Positions 46,123 through 57,232 of a DNA stretch of 64,000 bases are shown here, one piece after another (the stretch's first letter is position 1; the number at the start of each line of letters is the position of its first letter). The notes below the pieces were generated by a model. That model was given only the letters and a program-made list of their open reading frames with translations, made no database searches and was not told the origin of the DNA. This DNA is from Harmonia axyridis. Lineage: Eukaryota > Arthropoda > Insecta > Coleoptera > Coccinellidae. A program made the position numbers and the translations under genes. The stretch spans positions 16,680,501-16,744,500 of the forward strand of contig NC_059504.1 of NCBI RefSeq assembly GCF_914767665.1, given 5' to 3'.

Positions 46123-47378
46123 CACGGGAAAGTTTTGATGTAGTTTAGATTTCTCTGGTTTTTATGTTACCACCAAAATTCAGTGACGAAACATTGAAAA
46201 ACTGCAAAAAAGTTAAAAATAGCATTTTTCAGAAGTTTTTTTGCATATAACTCTGAAAATAACGATTTTTTTCTGAATGACTTCCCCATACAAAAGCAAG
46301 GTAAGTTTTTTACATTTTTTCATCAAGATGTTTGTCCAATAGAACATTCTGGCTCAATTTATAGTGGAGAATTAATAATAATAATTAAATGGTTCATTCT
46401 GTAAGCTACAGGGTATAAACATATAATCACAGGGGCGTGAACCTGGCGTCTGTCTTTGCAAAAACCCACTTTTTGGGGTAGTATTGATTTCTCTCGATTA
46501 ATTTCGAAGTTCTAAATCCAAATCAGAGGTTTTCTACCTAAATTCTGTGACGGAACATTGAAAAAATGCAAAAAAAAAAGGTGAAAATTTTCGTTTTTTG
46601 GTGGTTTTTTTGCATATAACTCGGAAAATATCAATTTTTCGTGAATGACTTCTATAAACAAAAATTTTAACTTGAGTACTCTACTTTATTCTATGAATCA
46701 TACGACGGAAGAATTTCCTCAATATATTCATTCAAATCAATATGAAGAAATGAATTAAATTTTATAGTTCAAACTCATCTGGATTGTATTGGAAGGAGAA
46801 ATCTTTGAGTAGAAAACATGCCAATCTTAATAAATTGAAGATTTGGAGTGGAAAAGGTCGGTTTTTGTTGTGACAGATAAAATATGCCAATTTTCATCTA
46901 CAGTGGCGTACCCAGACATAAGCCTTGGGGGGGGGATAAAGAAAATAAAATATCAAATTTTCCTTCTTTCGAAAAAGTTTTTCAAAGAAATTTGCTTACT
47001 CATTTTAAAATTTTAATATATGTATAAGGTTGTTACATATAATGGATATTCCTCCTGGAGGGGGTATATCCCCCTTATCCCCCCCCCTTGAGTCTACCAC
47101 TATCGTTTGAGCCCGAATGGTTTATTAGACAAAAAACATAAATGACAGAAATTTGTTGAGAATTTCATTCATTTTATTTTCATATGAATATGTGAAGTCA
47201 TTCACATATTTATCAAGTTATATGGAAAAAACCGACAAAAAATTAAATTTTTTAATTTTTTTTGTATCTTTTTCAATGTTCCGTCACGAAATTCTGATGG
47301 AAATTCTCAGATTCTCATTCAGCACCCCAAAAAACATTTGATTCGAAGAAATGAAACTACCCCAAAACTTTCCTGTGA
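46123..47378. mobile_element. large foldback element with internal duplication
   Basis: Ends CACGGGAAAGTTTTGATGTAG (46123, first 20 or so bases) and, reversed, CACAGGAAAGTTTTGGGGTAG (to 47378) are inverted. The shared phrase TGACGRAACATTGAAAAA occurs at about 46182 and 46548 in direct orientation and at about 47270-47290 inverted, each next to TTTGCATATAACTC-type sequence. The left arm is therefore partly duplicated in tandem. A second MITE (46901-47101) is inserted inside. No coding capacity. Confidence 0.7.
46901..47101. mobile_element. short MITE with G-run terminal repeats
   Basis: The left end CAGTGGCGTACCCAG leads to CCTTGGGGGGGGGATAAAG; the reversed right end AGTGGTAGACTCAAG leads to GGGGGGGGGATAAGGGGG. 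Ends with CAGTGGCGTA and poly-G tracts are common in invertebrate MITEs. About 200 bp, no coding capacity. Confidence 0.75.
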
Positions 47379-48853
47379 AAAACACATATTGACTGGACTA
47401 CTAGGAGTTGCTCAAAAAAACTATCCCGATGAACGAACCCTAAAGGATTTTCCAATAAGAAATATTCAGTTCGTCGATATGAGCTTTTATTCATGCCGGT
47501 GCACATCAGGAATAATTTTCATTGTTGAGAAAGGTTCGAACATTGTTTAAAGTTCAAACATTAGAAGGATAATAATTTTTAAAACCTATAGAATTTTTTC
47601 TTGGAGCAACCAAAATCAGCGATACAATTATTCCAACTTTTAACTCTTTTATATGAACTTCATCAACTCTTTATATTTAATCATCAACTTCGAATTTGAG
47701 AGAGGCTCATTTTGGAAGACTTTACTCAGTCGAATTGAATAAATTGAAAACATCTTTGGTTTTTCACAACGTTGGTCAAAACATCGGATCCCAAGCAAAC
47801 GCCGAAACCAAAGTTCTAATCGAATTGGTCCTTTGCCTCCAATTCGAAATTGATTCACAAAAACAACATGTCAACAAGGAAGATTTGCGATTCGAGAGAA
47901 TAACCGACCATCCTTTCAGAACTTTGGTGTGGCGGAGTTCCCTTTATTTCCCTAAGATCCTTCTGGAATTTATGAACTCCCCCAGGCCTGCCGAAATTTT
48001 CAACTGCGAATCTCTCTCTATAAATCCCAAAAACTCCACCGATAAATTTTAATCAATACTTCGTTTTGTCTGGCACGAACTTTCGGAATAATCGAAAATT
48101 GAGAGAATAGGCGTCGTAATTATAACTGATTACGGCTAAAATCTAAACTTTGTGTTGCAAAATAGTGAATTATGGATAATATTCGATAACGACTTTCAGT
48201 TTGAGAAATTAACGCTATAGCCTACGAGCCGGGAAACATCTCTTCAGGCTTATCGCTTCAGCTTGAAGTCACGTTGGATGTTTATTAACATCCCTGAGGC
48301 AGCATCCCTCGTACGCCATCAATGAGGTCAGTTTACACAACTCTTCTCATTTTGGAGTCTATGAAGGAAACACAGGTTTCTGATCTCAAAATTAACGTAC
48401 TGAATTCTCCATTGTAGGTAGTCACATGATAAACGACAAAATGACTAGTGTATAACGACATCACGATGTCTAAAATTACCTTCTTTATCGAATTGCTCAG
48501 TAGGTACTCAATTAGTCCTAGTTCTGTGATTAATATGATAACCGAAATATTTTGATGGATATTATTACCTAACGTCATACTCTGAATTTTGAGTTTTATT
48601 TCAGCTTCTCTTTTCTAATGATGTGGTTATTTAGACATCGATTTTATAACTCATGTTCTGCTGAACCAATAGAATCCGTAAATTTTTCATAGGTACGGCG
48701 TATTGATAAGTGAACATACCTTTGACAATGTGGTATAATCGTTTTGGTGTTCCGCCTCCTGCCATTCTTGAAGGTTCGCCAAAAAAATTTAAGTCAAGCT
48801 CTGTGATTTATCAAAATGCAGTGCTTTGGTTTTAGTTATTGAAATTATTCATT
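47379..48853. other. intergenic; small GC-richer patch at 48225-48320
   Basis: Frame 47696-48052 (+, 118 codons, no ATG) has no motif. 48225-48320 is GC-richer with GGATGTTTATTAACATCC, a 7-bp stem around TATT with a forkhead-like core; possibly regulatory. Confidence 0.35.
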
Positions 48854-49030
48854 TTATAATCGTAACGAATACCAACTCGAGCATAGACAATATGTTTTGA
48901 TTATACGAACCTCTTAACTCGACGTAGTTCGCGAAACATCACTAGAGCGCAGCTCGAGTGGTGTTTCGCGAACTACGTCTCGTGAATCGCTGTATAATGA
49001 AATATGGTCTATGCTCTTGTAATATTATAA
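48854..49030. mobile_element. palindromic MITE, uninterrupted copy
   Basis: The outer arms GAGCATAGACAATAT and, reversed, GAGCATAGACCATAT enclose an inner stem ACGTAGTTCGCGAAACATCA (48922) / GTGGTGTTTCGCGAACTACG (to 48978). The inner stem is 22 bp with one mismatch; loop 48944-48956. The same repeat, split by a transposon, lies at 62890-63990. Confidence 0.8.
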
Positions 49031-49173
49031 CTGATAATATTCTCTTGCTCTTTAAAACTAATTCCTCCGCTCAAAAACAACTGAGAATACTGCTGTTGTA
49101 GGCTGTAGTGGTAATGAAAACCCAAGTTTGTCGATTTCGCATCGGTCTTTGGAATCAGGCATTCCATAAAATA

Positions 49174-50754
49174 CACTGCTCAACAATTGATAGGGATCAC
49201 TTACTTGTTCTAAATTTATTTCTGAAATATTCGCTCCAATTTAGTCAGATATCAGAGTATTTTCAGTTGATAATATGGTTCACTTGAGAAAAGAATGAAA
49301 AAATGGAAAGTTGGAGAGAAAAAAAGACTCAACAAACACTCAAAATTCTGTGTTTGAATAACATAAAAATTTTATGATGAAACCACAAGAAGGCTGAAGT
49401 TTCGGTTAAGCTAGTACCTAGTTGGTCCTCCACGAGCTCGTCTCAAGCATTCTACCCTACGAGGCATACTTTCGATCAAACGATTTATAAAATTTTGGGG
49501 CAAATTCGTCCAAATATCCCGTAAAGCGTTAGAAAGGTCCTCCAGGTTATTGATCGGTTGTTCTAAGGTTGACAATTGTCTAGACATCTCAGACCAGACA
49601 TGTTCGATGCAATTCATGTCTGGAGAGCGAGCTGGCCAGTCCATCCTACCAATAGCATGAGTTTCTAGCGCTTCATTAACCAGACGACTACGGTGTGGAC
49701 GGGCATTATCGTGAATTAAAATGAAATTCTCGCCCACGGCAGCCGCAAACGGAACAATTATGGGTTCAATAATCATATCGTGATATCTCTGGCTGGTCAT
49801 GGTGGTGTTCTGCAGAACAACCAACTCTGTGCGTTGGTTCAAACAAATGCCTCCGCATACACATATAGAACCTCCGCCAAAAGCTGTTGTGGGTACCATA
49901 AACTGTTCTGCATACCTTCGACCTCTTTCCCTCCAAGCAAGAATACGTCCATCGGAGTCGATCAAACGAAATCTAGACACATCCGTAAATAAACATCGGC
50001 TCCAATCTTCATGTGTCCAATTGCGGTGCTCCTCAGCCCATTGCCGTCGATGAACCCGGTGTTCCCTATTCAAACGGGGATGTTGTACCCTCCTACGTGC
50101 TCTCAAACCACGAACATGTAGTCGTATATATCTTAGTCTTATATCTTATAGCCGAAATTAGAACTCCTGTTGCAACTCTCAGTGATCGATTCAGCCGCGA
50201 CGCCGGGTAAGTGGGATTTCTCCTAGCATTGAGGATCAAAAGACGATCTTGGGCAGCTGTTGTACTGCGCTGCCGACCTCCCCCATGAACATAAGCTACT
50301 GAGTCGTTTTGGATGAACCTATTCCAAGCCCGACTCACGACACTTTGCGAAACATTCAACCGCCGGGACACTTCTCGCTGGGACAAACCTTCCTGTATCC
50401 ACCGTATGATTTGGTCCAGTTACACAGGAGACAAACGTCTTCACGGCATGACTGATAAGCTGATATTGTTCTCATTTCTTCAATTATTGTCACCTTATGT
50501 GTTTGAACGAGAGAAAAAAACAGATTTAATAACAAATACCACATTGCTTTTCACTCCACCTGTAACAGCCTACAGATAATAATCGATTTTGTGAACAAGA
50601 ACCGATGAAGTGAGGAAGACTTTGATATAATCAACTCAAAACATCTTACTTTTTCCTTAGAGAACATATAATGTACAGATATTCACGAGATAACTTGAAA
50701 AAAATACAAATGAAGAGAAGTTCATAAGTAATCCCTAGCAATTGTTGATCAGTG
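49174..50754 (-). mobile_element. nearly full-length Tc1-like transposon with both TIRs
   Basis: A 1581-bp element. The left end CACTGCTCAACAATTGATAG and the reversed right end CACTGATCAACAATTGCTAG are closely matched, with TA at 49172-49173 and 50755-50756. It encodes one transposase on the minus strand, damaged only by a frameshift and early stops. Best preserved DNA transposon in the window. Confidence 0.92.
49411..50445 (-). pseudogene. Tc1-like DD34E transposase, frameshifted
   Basis: The N-terminal part (from an ATG near 50441, with two stops before WIQEGLSQREVSRRLNVSQS) carries the helix-turn-helix VSRRLNVSQSVVSRAWNRF, with a second DNA-binding segment after it to about 50110. A frameshift near 50110-50150 then leads to the 231-residue catalytic frame (50106-49411). 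It has LFTDVSRFRL (first catalytic D; the usual DES is DVS), FILIHDNARPHRSR (second D) and MNCIEHVWSEM (E), with 34 residues between the last two, i.e. DD34E. It ends ARGGPTRY, a typical Tc1 C-terminus. The catalytic triad is intact but the protein cannot be made in one piece. Confidence 0.9.
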
Positions 50755-50859
50755 TACATTACTTATTCTTCACTAAGACTTTTTGCTTTCAAAGTTAAGT
50801 TAACACAAAATCGCATGCCGATCACCAAAAATATCGTATATTCTCTGATGAGTCTTTAA
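50755..50859. other. spacer
   Basis: Short unique stretch between the Tc1 element and the DD41D relic. Confidence 0.4.
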
Positions 50860-51540
50860 AAGGCATCAAAATGATTCTGATTTTCATCGGAAAATCATAT
50901 TCAGTGATGACGCGCATTTTCTCCTCGGAGGCTACGTTAATAAGAAGAATTGCTGCATCTGGGCTTCATAAAATGCTAGAAGGATTGTCCAAAAGCCACC
51001 TCATCCTCAACTTGTCACTGTTCATTGCGGTTTTTGCTCTGAAGGTGTTATTGGAACTAACTCATTCGAAAACGGCTCAGGTGCAACTCTTAGGGTGAAT
51101 GGAATTTACTACCAAGCTGCGATTAATTATTTTTTATAGTCACAATTGGAGGATATTGATGTGGATGTCGTTCATTTTCATGCAGACGGCACCACGTGCC
51201 ACACAAGCAACGGAATAATAGCAAATTTTGCAAGAAAAATTTTCTGGTCGTGTTACTTCTCGAATAGTTAAACACAATTGGCTACCGAGATTTTGTGATA
51301 AAACATCTTTGGCTATTCTTCTTTGGGATCACCTACGTGAAAGATAAGGTCCATGCCAAAACTCCACAGTCATTTTAGACATCAAAGATGGAATTCCTGA
51401 AGTTATCAAGAACATACAGCCTCAAATGGTCATTGAAAATTTCATGCAAAGGATATGATGTTGCGACCGTTTTTATCATCACTATGATATTTCTCTGAAA
51501 AATAGATATTTCTTCATTCGCGAAATATTCCGATGTTGTT
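50860..51540 (+). mobile_element. DD41D mariner-like relic, C-terminal two thirds
   Basis: The frame near 50885 reads FHRKIIFSDDAHFLLGGYVN then KKNCCIWAS (first catalytic D; the family motif is FSDEAHF). After a shift come KPPHPQLVTVHCGFCSEGVI and GTNSFENGSG, then DVDVVHFHADGTTCHTSNGI with the second catalytic D. Stops follow, with the tail ending NIQPQMVIENFMQRI. The N-terminus is missing. Confidence 0.75.
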
Positions 51541-53036
51541 TATAAAAATGCATTCGAGCGTGTTATTTCATAAATATTGCATATTTTTATCTTTATATTT
51601 TGGCGAAAGGAGAAGGAAAACGAAATTAAACTTTTGCAATTCAGAGATAACACGCTTCCTTGTCAAATAATCGGTAATTTGTACATACTTGTCTGTATAT
51701 GTTTTCTTCCTTATGGATATTATATGTATAGGATGATTTATTAACACACCTATAAACTTTGCCATACGAAAGATCATTCAATTTCAACAAAGAACATTAC
51801 GGGGATATAAATTCGATTACAATTATTCAAGGAAATGAATGGCTTCAAAAGTTTAATTCATGTCTATTGATGGAATTATTAATAACAGAAAAATATGCTT
51901 AGAAACAAGCGTAAGTACATTCGCCAATTCATTGTCAATAGGAATTCTAATTCTCGCGTCTGTTTTCATTGAAATAAACATAATTGAATATGATATCGAA
52001 TACTCTTCCGTGCTGCAGTGAACATTTCAAGGTGAAACTCATTTACTTAGTATTATTAACTTAGTACCAAGTCGTGATTTTCTGCTACAGTTTTTGTGTA
52101 ACAGAACACAACAACTAGAATACCCACTGACAAGTGTATTTACTTTTTTGTTGTTGATAAATCATATCAATAGTCATAAATGAAATTTTAAAGCCAATCA
52201 TTTCCTCAAATAATTGAAATCGGAAATATGCCTCTATGATGTTTTTTTGTTGAAATTACATTACCTTTCAAATGGAAAGTTTGCCGGGAAATATTCCGAG
52301 AAGTATGCCTTCGACAGCACCATCGCTACACCCCAAAGCACCCCTCACAAAGCGCCCCAACAAACTCCCAAGAATCCTCAGGCTATTGTCTGCACTGACC
52401 ATAATCTCCAACAGCGCGTGAAACATAGGTACCTACAACATCCCTACAACACTCCGTTTGCCGTTATTACGGAAACTTTCCCATACAGGACCCCGTACAA
52501 CAATGAAATACGAATAAATGTTGATAACAAATGTCAGTCCTCAGCTGAAGCATGTAAATTTCTACGCTTTCCTGAACAGCGATCATAAAACCTCAAAGTT
52601 TCCCAGTTCGCGCGTGATAATCCAAGAACTTATTCGAGCCTCATCGATAAAACACGATTACATCTTCGCGAAATGATGCACCCTTCGGTCTTTTCCCCAG
52701 CAGCCCCATCTGACTGAATTTAATTCTAGGGTTCCTTTAGGGTTAACCCCGATGAAATCGGCAAAAACGAGAGGCATGCCGTTTCGCAGAGGAAGCCGGG
52801 AAATAGTGGAAATTTGTATGAGTGACATGTGTGGGCGTTCGGTTCCTGGAAACGGGATGGATATAAATTTTTGTGGTATCCGTTTTATATGGGATGTAGT
52901 TAAATCAAATAAATTTTTCTGCATGAGAAACAAGACTTTAATTACCATAGTCAGAATGATCCGATTTAGATCGAATATTCTAAATACTACACAGCTGTAA
53001 TTTTCGGGTTTATCTGTAATGCGTTACTGAATAAAC
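51541..53036. other. intergenic, nothing secure
   Basis: About 1.5 kb. 52300-52580 and 52660-52870 are GC-richer; the frame 52214-52588 (+, 124 codons) is proline- and threonine-rich without a domain. Not enough to call a gene. Confidence 0.4.
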
Positions 53037-53058
53037 TCTATTCTATTCTATTCTATTC
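53037..53058. repeat. microsatellite (TTCTA)n
   Basis: Four tandem TTCTA units. Confidence 0.9.
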
Positions 53059-53123
53059 ACATTCTGATCAATCACCTGTGGTCATTTTGAAGATAATGCC
53101 ATCATGCCTCTCTCAGAGAAGCC

Positions 53124-54523
53124 CTAGTCCCTATTGACAAACAATTCAGACAGTCGATTTTCACCAGCCTCTATTGAAGCGAATTTTTCACTAGCAAAAT
53201 TGTTCGCCATGAACAGGAACAGGTGGTAATCATTTGACGCCAAGTCAAGACTATAAGGTGGATGCATAAGAACCTCCAAACCAAGCTCCTGGAGCTTTTG
53301 GCGAGTCACTATCGATGTCTGTGGCCTGGCGTTGTCCTGATGAAACACAAATATTGACCAGAGCTGGTCGCTTCTGGGCGATTGCTTCCTTCAGACGATC
53401 CAGTTGTTGACAGTGCAGTTCTGAGTTGACAGTTGTGCCGTAGGGTAGCAGCTCATAGTAATTAATTCCACGAAACACACTGCAAAACCTTGCTGACCGT
53501 CAATCCCAGCTTGGCCACCGTTTCAGCCAGCTCACCGCGTTGCTACCACGACCGTTTTCGCTTGAAGTTGTCGTAAGTGATTCACTTTTCATCATCAGTC
53601 TCCAACCGCTTCAAAAATGGGTCGATTTTGTGTACCCATACATCGAGCTTCTTCTTGAGACTGTGGATTGAGGTCCTTACACTGTGACTAACAAGTAGTT
53701 CACGGCCAAGGACAAATCAGGGAAATAAATGAAAGGAATAACACTTATTCGATTTAATTCAACCCACTAAGAATGTATGAAGAAGATGATTTTTTTGTCT
53801 TATCGTTTTTAAGGGTCGCTGGTCACTTGGGTCGTTGCGGCTCGGTTGCAGGTACTTCTCGCTCTTCTCATTGTCGGGGGTATTTCGGTGCGAGTGTTGC
53901 ACATATGTTGTAGATTCTCGAAGACTGGACTGAACTCAATTGAATTTTTCGCCCTGAAATGCCGATTTTGATGGGCATTCAAGCCGTTTTCGATTCGACC
54001 GTTAGCAATGCCTTTCTACAGATCCCTTAGGGGTGTGGTTTTGATAATTCCAAGTTTTTACACCGAATCCTTCCATTTATAGCATTTTGGTTCGAAATTC
54101 AACTCTCGGACTTGAAATATTTACGAGGGAATTTATAGATTCCCTACTAGACCAACCTAATGCAAATGGTTTCAAACGGTTTTTTGTGCAATCTTTATCT
54201 CTTGATCAATAGAAATATTGCTTACATGATTCCACAATGTCCATGATTTTATCGACATTTTCAACAGTTGGTCTTCCAGTGCGTGGTGCATTTTTGACAT
54301 CGAAATTACCGGAACAGAATCGACGAAACCAGAATTGAGCATGATTGGCTGTTACAGTATCAGGATCATAAATATTATCCACATTTTCAGCCGCCTGTCT
54401 TGCATTTGTGCCTTTGTCGAAGGAAAACTGTGAGATATAGCGAATTTTATCATTGCTAGTGTCCATATTTGACGCGCGCTCGAACTGAATAGTCATAAAA
54501 GTTTTTATCGTACGAAATCTCAT
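53124..54523 (-). pseudogene. mariner DD34D transposase, broken
   Basis: The N-terminal half begins around SNDKIRYISQFSFDKGTNAR and shows the HTH region with NHAQFWFRRFCSGNFDVKNA and PRTGRPTVENVDKIM. After the insertion come LKKKLDVWV, IDPFLKRLETDDEKWITYDN (first catalytic D region), KRSW, GELAETVAKLGLTVSKVLQC, YYELLPYGTTVNSELHCQQL and DRLKEAIAQKRPALVN. The last part is FHQDNARPQTSIVTRQKLQE and YSLDLASNDYHLF: second and third catalytic D with 34 residues between, DD34D. Several frameshifts; inactive. Confidence 0.8.
53682..54221. mobile_element. unclassified insertion inside the mariner
   Basis: About 540 bp that do not belong to the transposase, flanked by TTACA at 53677-53681 and 54222-54226, a candidate 5-bp target duplication. 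A 5-bp duplication suits an LTR element, but the ends are not a clean TG..CA pair and nearby transposase sequence is too corrupted to fix the borders. The interior is unique in the window. Confidence 0.4.
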
Positions 54524-54610
54524 CTAGTTGAACCCGATCGCACTTATACAACGTGATATACAGATAACTGAAGGCATCTATTGGAGAAATAATGGATTTC
54601 TCTCTACTAA

Positions 54611-54849
54611 ACCTAATATACAGAGTGTTACATAAGCTTCAATATGACAGCTTTGACAGATGATAGTTGTGCTCATTCTGTACAATTTTATCTTGTGAAC
54701 CTTTAGATTTGAATTTAAGAGGGTTGGGTTTCATTCCGCGTTCTTAAGGTCTTTTGTACCTCCCATCAGAGATATTCTCGCCATTAGTCGTCGTAATCTA
54801 CAGATCACCATCCAGTTCTAGAGTTCTAATGAACTCTACTATGTGGCAT
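54611..54849. other. intergenic, nothing recognised
   Basis: Includes TACAGAGTGTTACATAAGC, probably the outer mariner end; otherwise unassigned. Confidence 0.4.
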
Positions 54850-55080
54850 GTCTTCGAGGAGGTTACCTCCCGACTTCTTCAAGTGCAAAACAAAACATTT
54901 TTTTGCGTTGGCTAGCAATATCAAAGCTTTCTGTCCCCAGGTAATCCGGAGTTACTTCCCCCTCCCAGCAGAATCTGCACTATTTCTGGTTGACTGATTC
55001 TCATGAGGTGATTCCTGAAACGATGATGGCCTGTAACGAATCCAGAGAGGAGGTGTAGTATAGTCTTGCTGATATCCAGA
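54850..55080 (-). mobile_element. LINE C-terminal relic with RNase H-end signature
   Basis: The minus-strand frame reads FVTGHHRFRNHLMRISQPEI, and after a one-base shift CRFCWEGEVTPDYLGTESFD and MFCFALEEVGR with a stop. The GHxRxxxHL, CxxC and E-TPxH-like order followed by a short EEVGR tail is the C-terminal end of RNase-H-bearing LINEs of the I/R1 group. Only this tail remains. Confidence 0.55.
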
Positions 55081-56073
55081 TACTTCTAAGATCTCGCATC
55101 AAGTATCGAAGAACTTTTTGGAATAATCCAAAACACGAAGGTTCCGCCAGGGTGTTTCTCTTGGGGCTTTTTCTCCTCGTGATTTTTTTTTCCTTTTGTT
55201 ACATCTACCTTCTTCACAGATAGGTTCTGGTCTATTTAAAGGGCTCTGATTGCTGGTATTTGTACCTGTACCGATTAAACGAAGGGTCATGGAAACAACG
55301 GAAAAATCTTTCAAAAAGGCATAAGTCCGACATATATTATTGAATAATAAAATTGAAAACAAAAGTTTTTTGAATGATATTCAATATTTAGCATTTGACG
55401 CAATGAAACGAAGTTCTATTCACTGCACCGCAATTAAATTTTTCCAATGATAAAATCAAAATCAACAATGCTTAATATTGGTTCAGAATTTTAAACCATA
55501 TGAAATTTCAATCATTCCAATGGAAACTTTTCCTGTTATTTTCGTTGTGAAAATATTGAAAATTCAATGATTCTCTAACGTAACTGCATCCAGTTATGTT
55601 TATTTTTACCCTTTTTCGTTCAATTCATGTGGTTGAAATATATGTTCGGACTTCGGGTAACGTTTAGTTATTCAAATTCAATTTCGCTGTGCTTCCCGAA
55701 AAAAATCTCTGAAATCCAATATCTCGTATTGGATTTGCAATCGAACCTATATGAGAAGTGGAAGCTTGAAGAGATGGCATATTTCAGTTCATTAAACTTA
55801 TCGAGGTTGAAACTTCATGTTTATATAAATTACCATATAGTTGAATGACGCACTATTTGATGAAGAATTTACATGAACTAAACAATTCGAATTGGACAAT
55901 ATTCTAAACATGTAGGTTCTGTTGGATATAATGAGTTTTACATCATGATTTAATTAGAACTCCAAGGCCGATAATTTAGTATATTATGGATGTATAAGAG
56001 AAAGGGAATTGAATCAGAAGGGAGATGAAATTTGATTTGACAAACTGTGATAGAACTAGATGATATTGGCAGT
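55081..56073. other. intergenic, nothing recognised
   Basis: AT-rich, about 1 kb, no gene or repeat named. Confidence 0.5.
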
Positions 56074-56082
56074 AGGTACATC

Positions 56083-56671
56083 CGCAGAAAATAAACATAG
56101 ATAGGGGAAGCATATGTCATTTTCAGTGAGCTAATTTTGTCCCCAATATGCATTATCAAATTTGACATGAAGCGCACGAAAACGAAAACATATCAGTGAT
56201 ACGATATTTCCCCCAATTCGCGAGTTTCTCCACAAAGAACGCACTTCTTATGTCCTATAATAAACCAACGTTTCATATTAACTCAAAATATTTCGAAATA
56301 AATCTTTGAATATATCAGAAATTCAGAAAACAAACTTCAAGCACGCCAAACGACGTGAAACAATCGATGACACTAGGAGAGCAAAAGTTGCCAAACACTG
56401 GATTTCAGCAGGTAGGTACCAAAAATAATGAATATTCTGCTCATTGTAAATTCGAAAATTAGGAAAAATATCAGATTCTAAATATTCTAATTTGCACATT
56501 TAATCGGGAATGACTCAAATAAATATATTTCATTCAATATAATATACATTCAAAACGATATAGTAAAATTGTAGATTTGAAAATGTATCACAATCCGACA
56601 ACTTAATCTAACCATGTTGGGTACATGTAAAAATTGTGTATACTCCATCTATTTATGTTTACTACTCTATG
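56083..56671. mobile_element. MITE with 9-bp TSD, copy D (uninterrupted)
   Basis: The exact 9-bp duplication AGGTACATC lies at 56074-56082 and 56672-56680. The ends are AGAAAATAAACATAGATAGG on the left and, reversed, CATAGAGTAGTAAACATAA on the right. At about 589 bp it is the cleanest copy and the reference used here to reconstruct insertions in copies A and B. No coding capacity. Confidence 0.92.
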
Positions 56672-56680
56672 AGGTACATC

Positions 56681-56880
56681 AATACAAGCGTCCTAAGACT
56701 ACATTGATTTAAAATACGTATAAAATAATATAGTATGGGGCCAAGAATGTGCCCTGAGGAATCCCACGAAATAATTCCTCTTTCAAAAATATCGATTCGA
56801 GCCATACGTCCAGAAATATTTTTAATCATTGACCGTTGAAGAATTTTCAACCTGAATGGACGTTGAAGGATCCCGAAATA
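56681..56880 (-). mobile_element. short LINE reverse transcriptase relic
   Basis: The minus-strand reading gives FLDVWLESIFLKEELFRGIP then QGTFLAPYYIILYVF, i.e. the RT block GIPQGTxLGP with one substitution. Too short to classify. Confidence 0.4.
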
Positions 56881-57230
56881 CACCAAATTCCTTCATCATT
56901 AACCGACAAAAGATTCGTGAAACCCTCCACCCCTCGTTTCAACCTGTTCGGATAATTATTCTACGAGAAATTCGAGAAGATACCTATTCTAGAAATAATT
57001 GCAGGACTTCTGGAATATCGAATAATTTCTTACAATTATAAAGGACTACGGATCCGAAGGACCTCGTTCAAGAACGAAGAGAAATGGTGAAACATTTCAC
57101 AGAGACGGCTCGTCGTGATCGGCACAAAAGATAAATTCATTATTCCTCTATATGAGAATTTTTATTTAATTTCGATTAAACTCTTCATTTTCGATAATGT
57201 GTTGTTTGCATTTGATTCGACTCCATATTA
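56881..57230. other. intergenic, nothing recognised
   Basis: No motif in the small open frames. Confidence 0.45.
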
Positions 57231-57232
57231 TA

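Larger units (their letters stand above)
53095..54610 (-). mobile_element. mariner (DD34D) with an internal insertion
   Basis: C-terminal coding at 53124-53680 and N-terminal coding at 54226-54523 belong to one minus-strand mariner transposase, separated by about 0.5 kb of foreign sequence. The 5' non-coding end (54524-54610: CAACTAGATGAGATTTCG-type and GATATACAGATAACTGAAGG, seen on the plus strand) is shared with the relics at 14.8 and 60.1 kb, showing one family. Confidence 0.8.

Noticed and set aside
52214..52588. 124-codon plus-strand frame, proline- and threonine-rich
   Set aside because: No domain, start context or splice signal; GC-richer composition alone explains the absence of stops.
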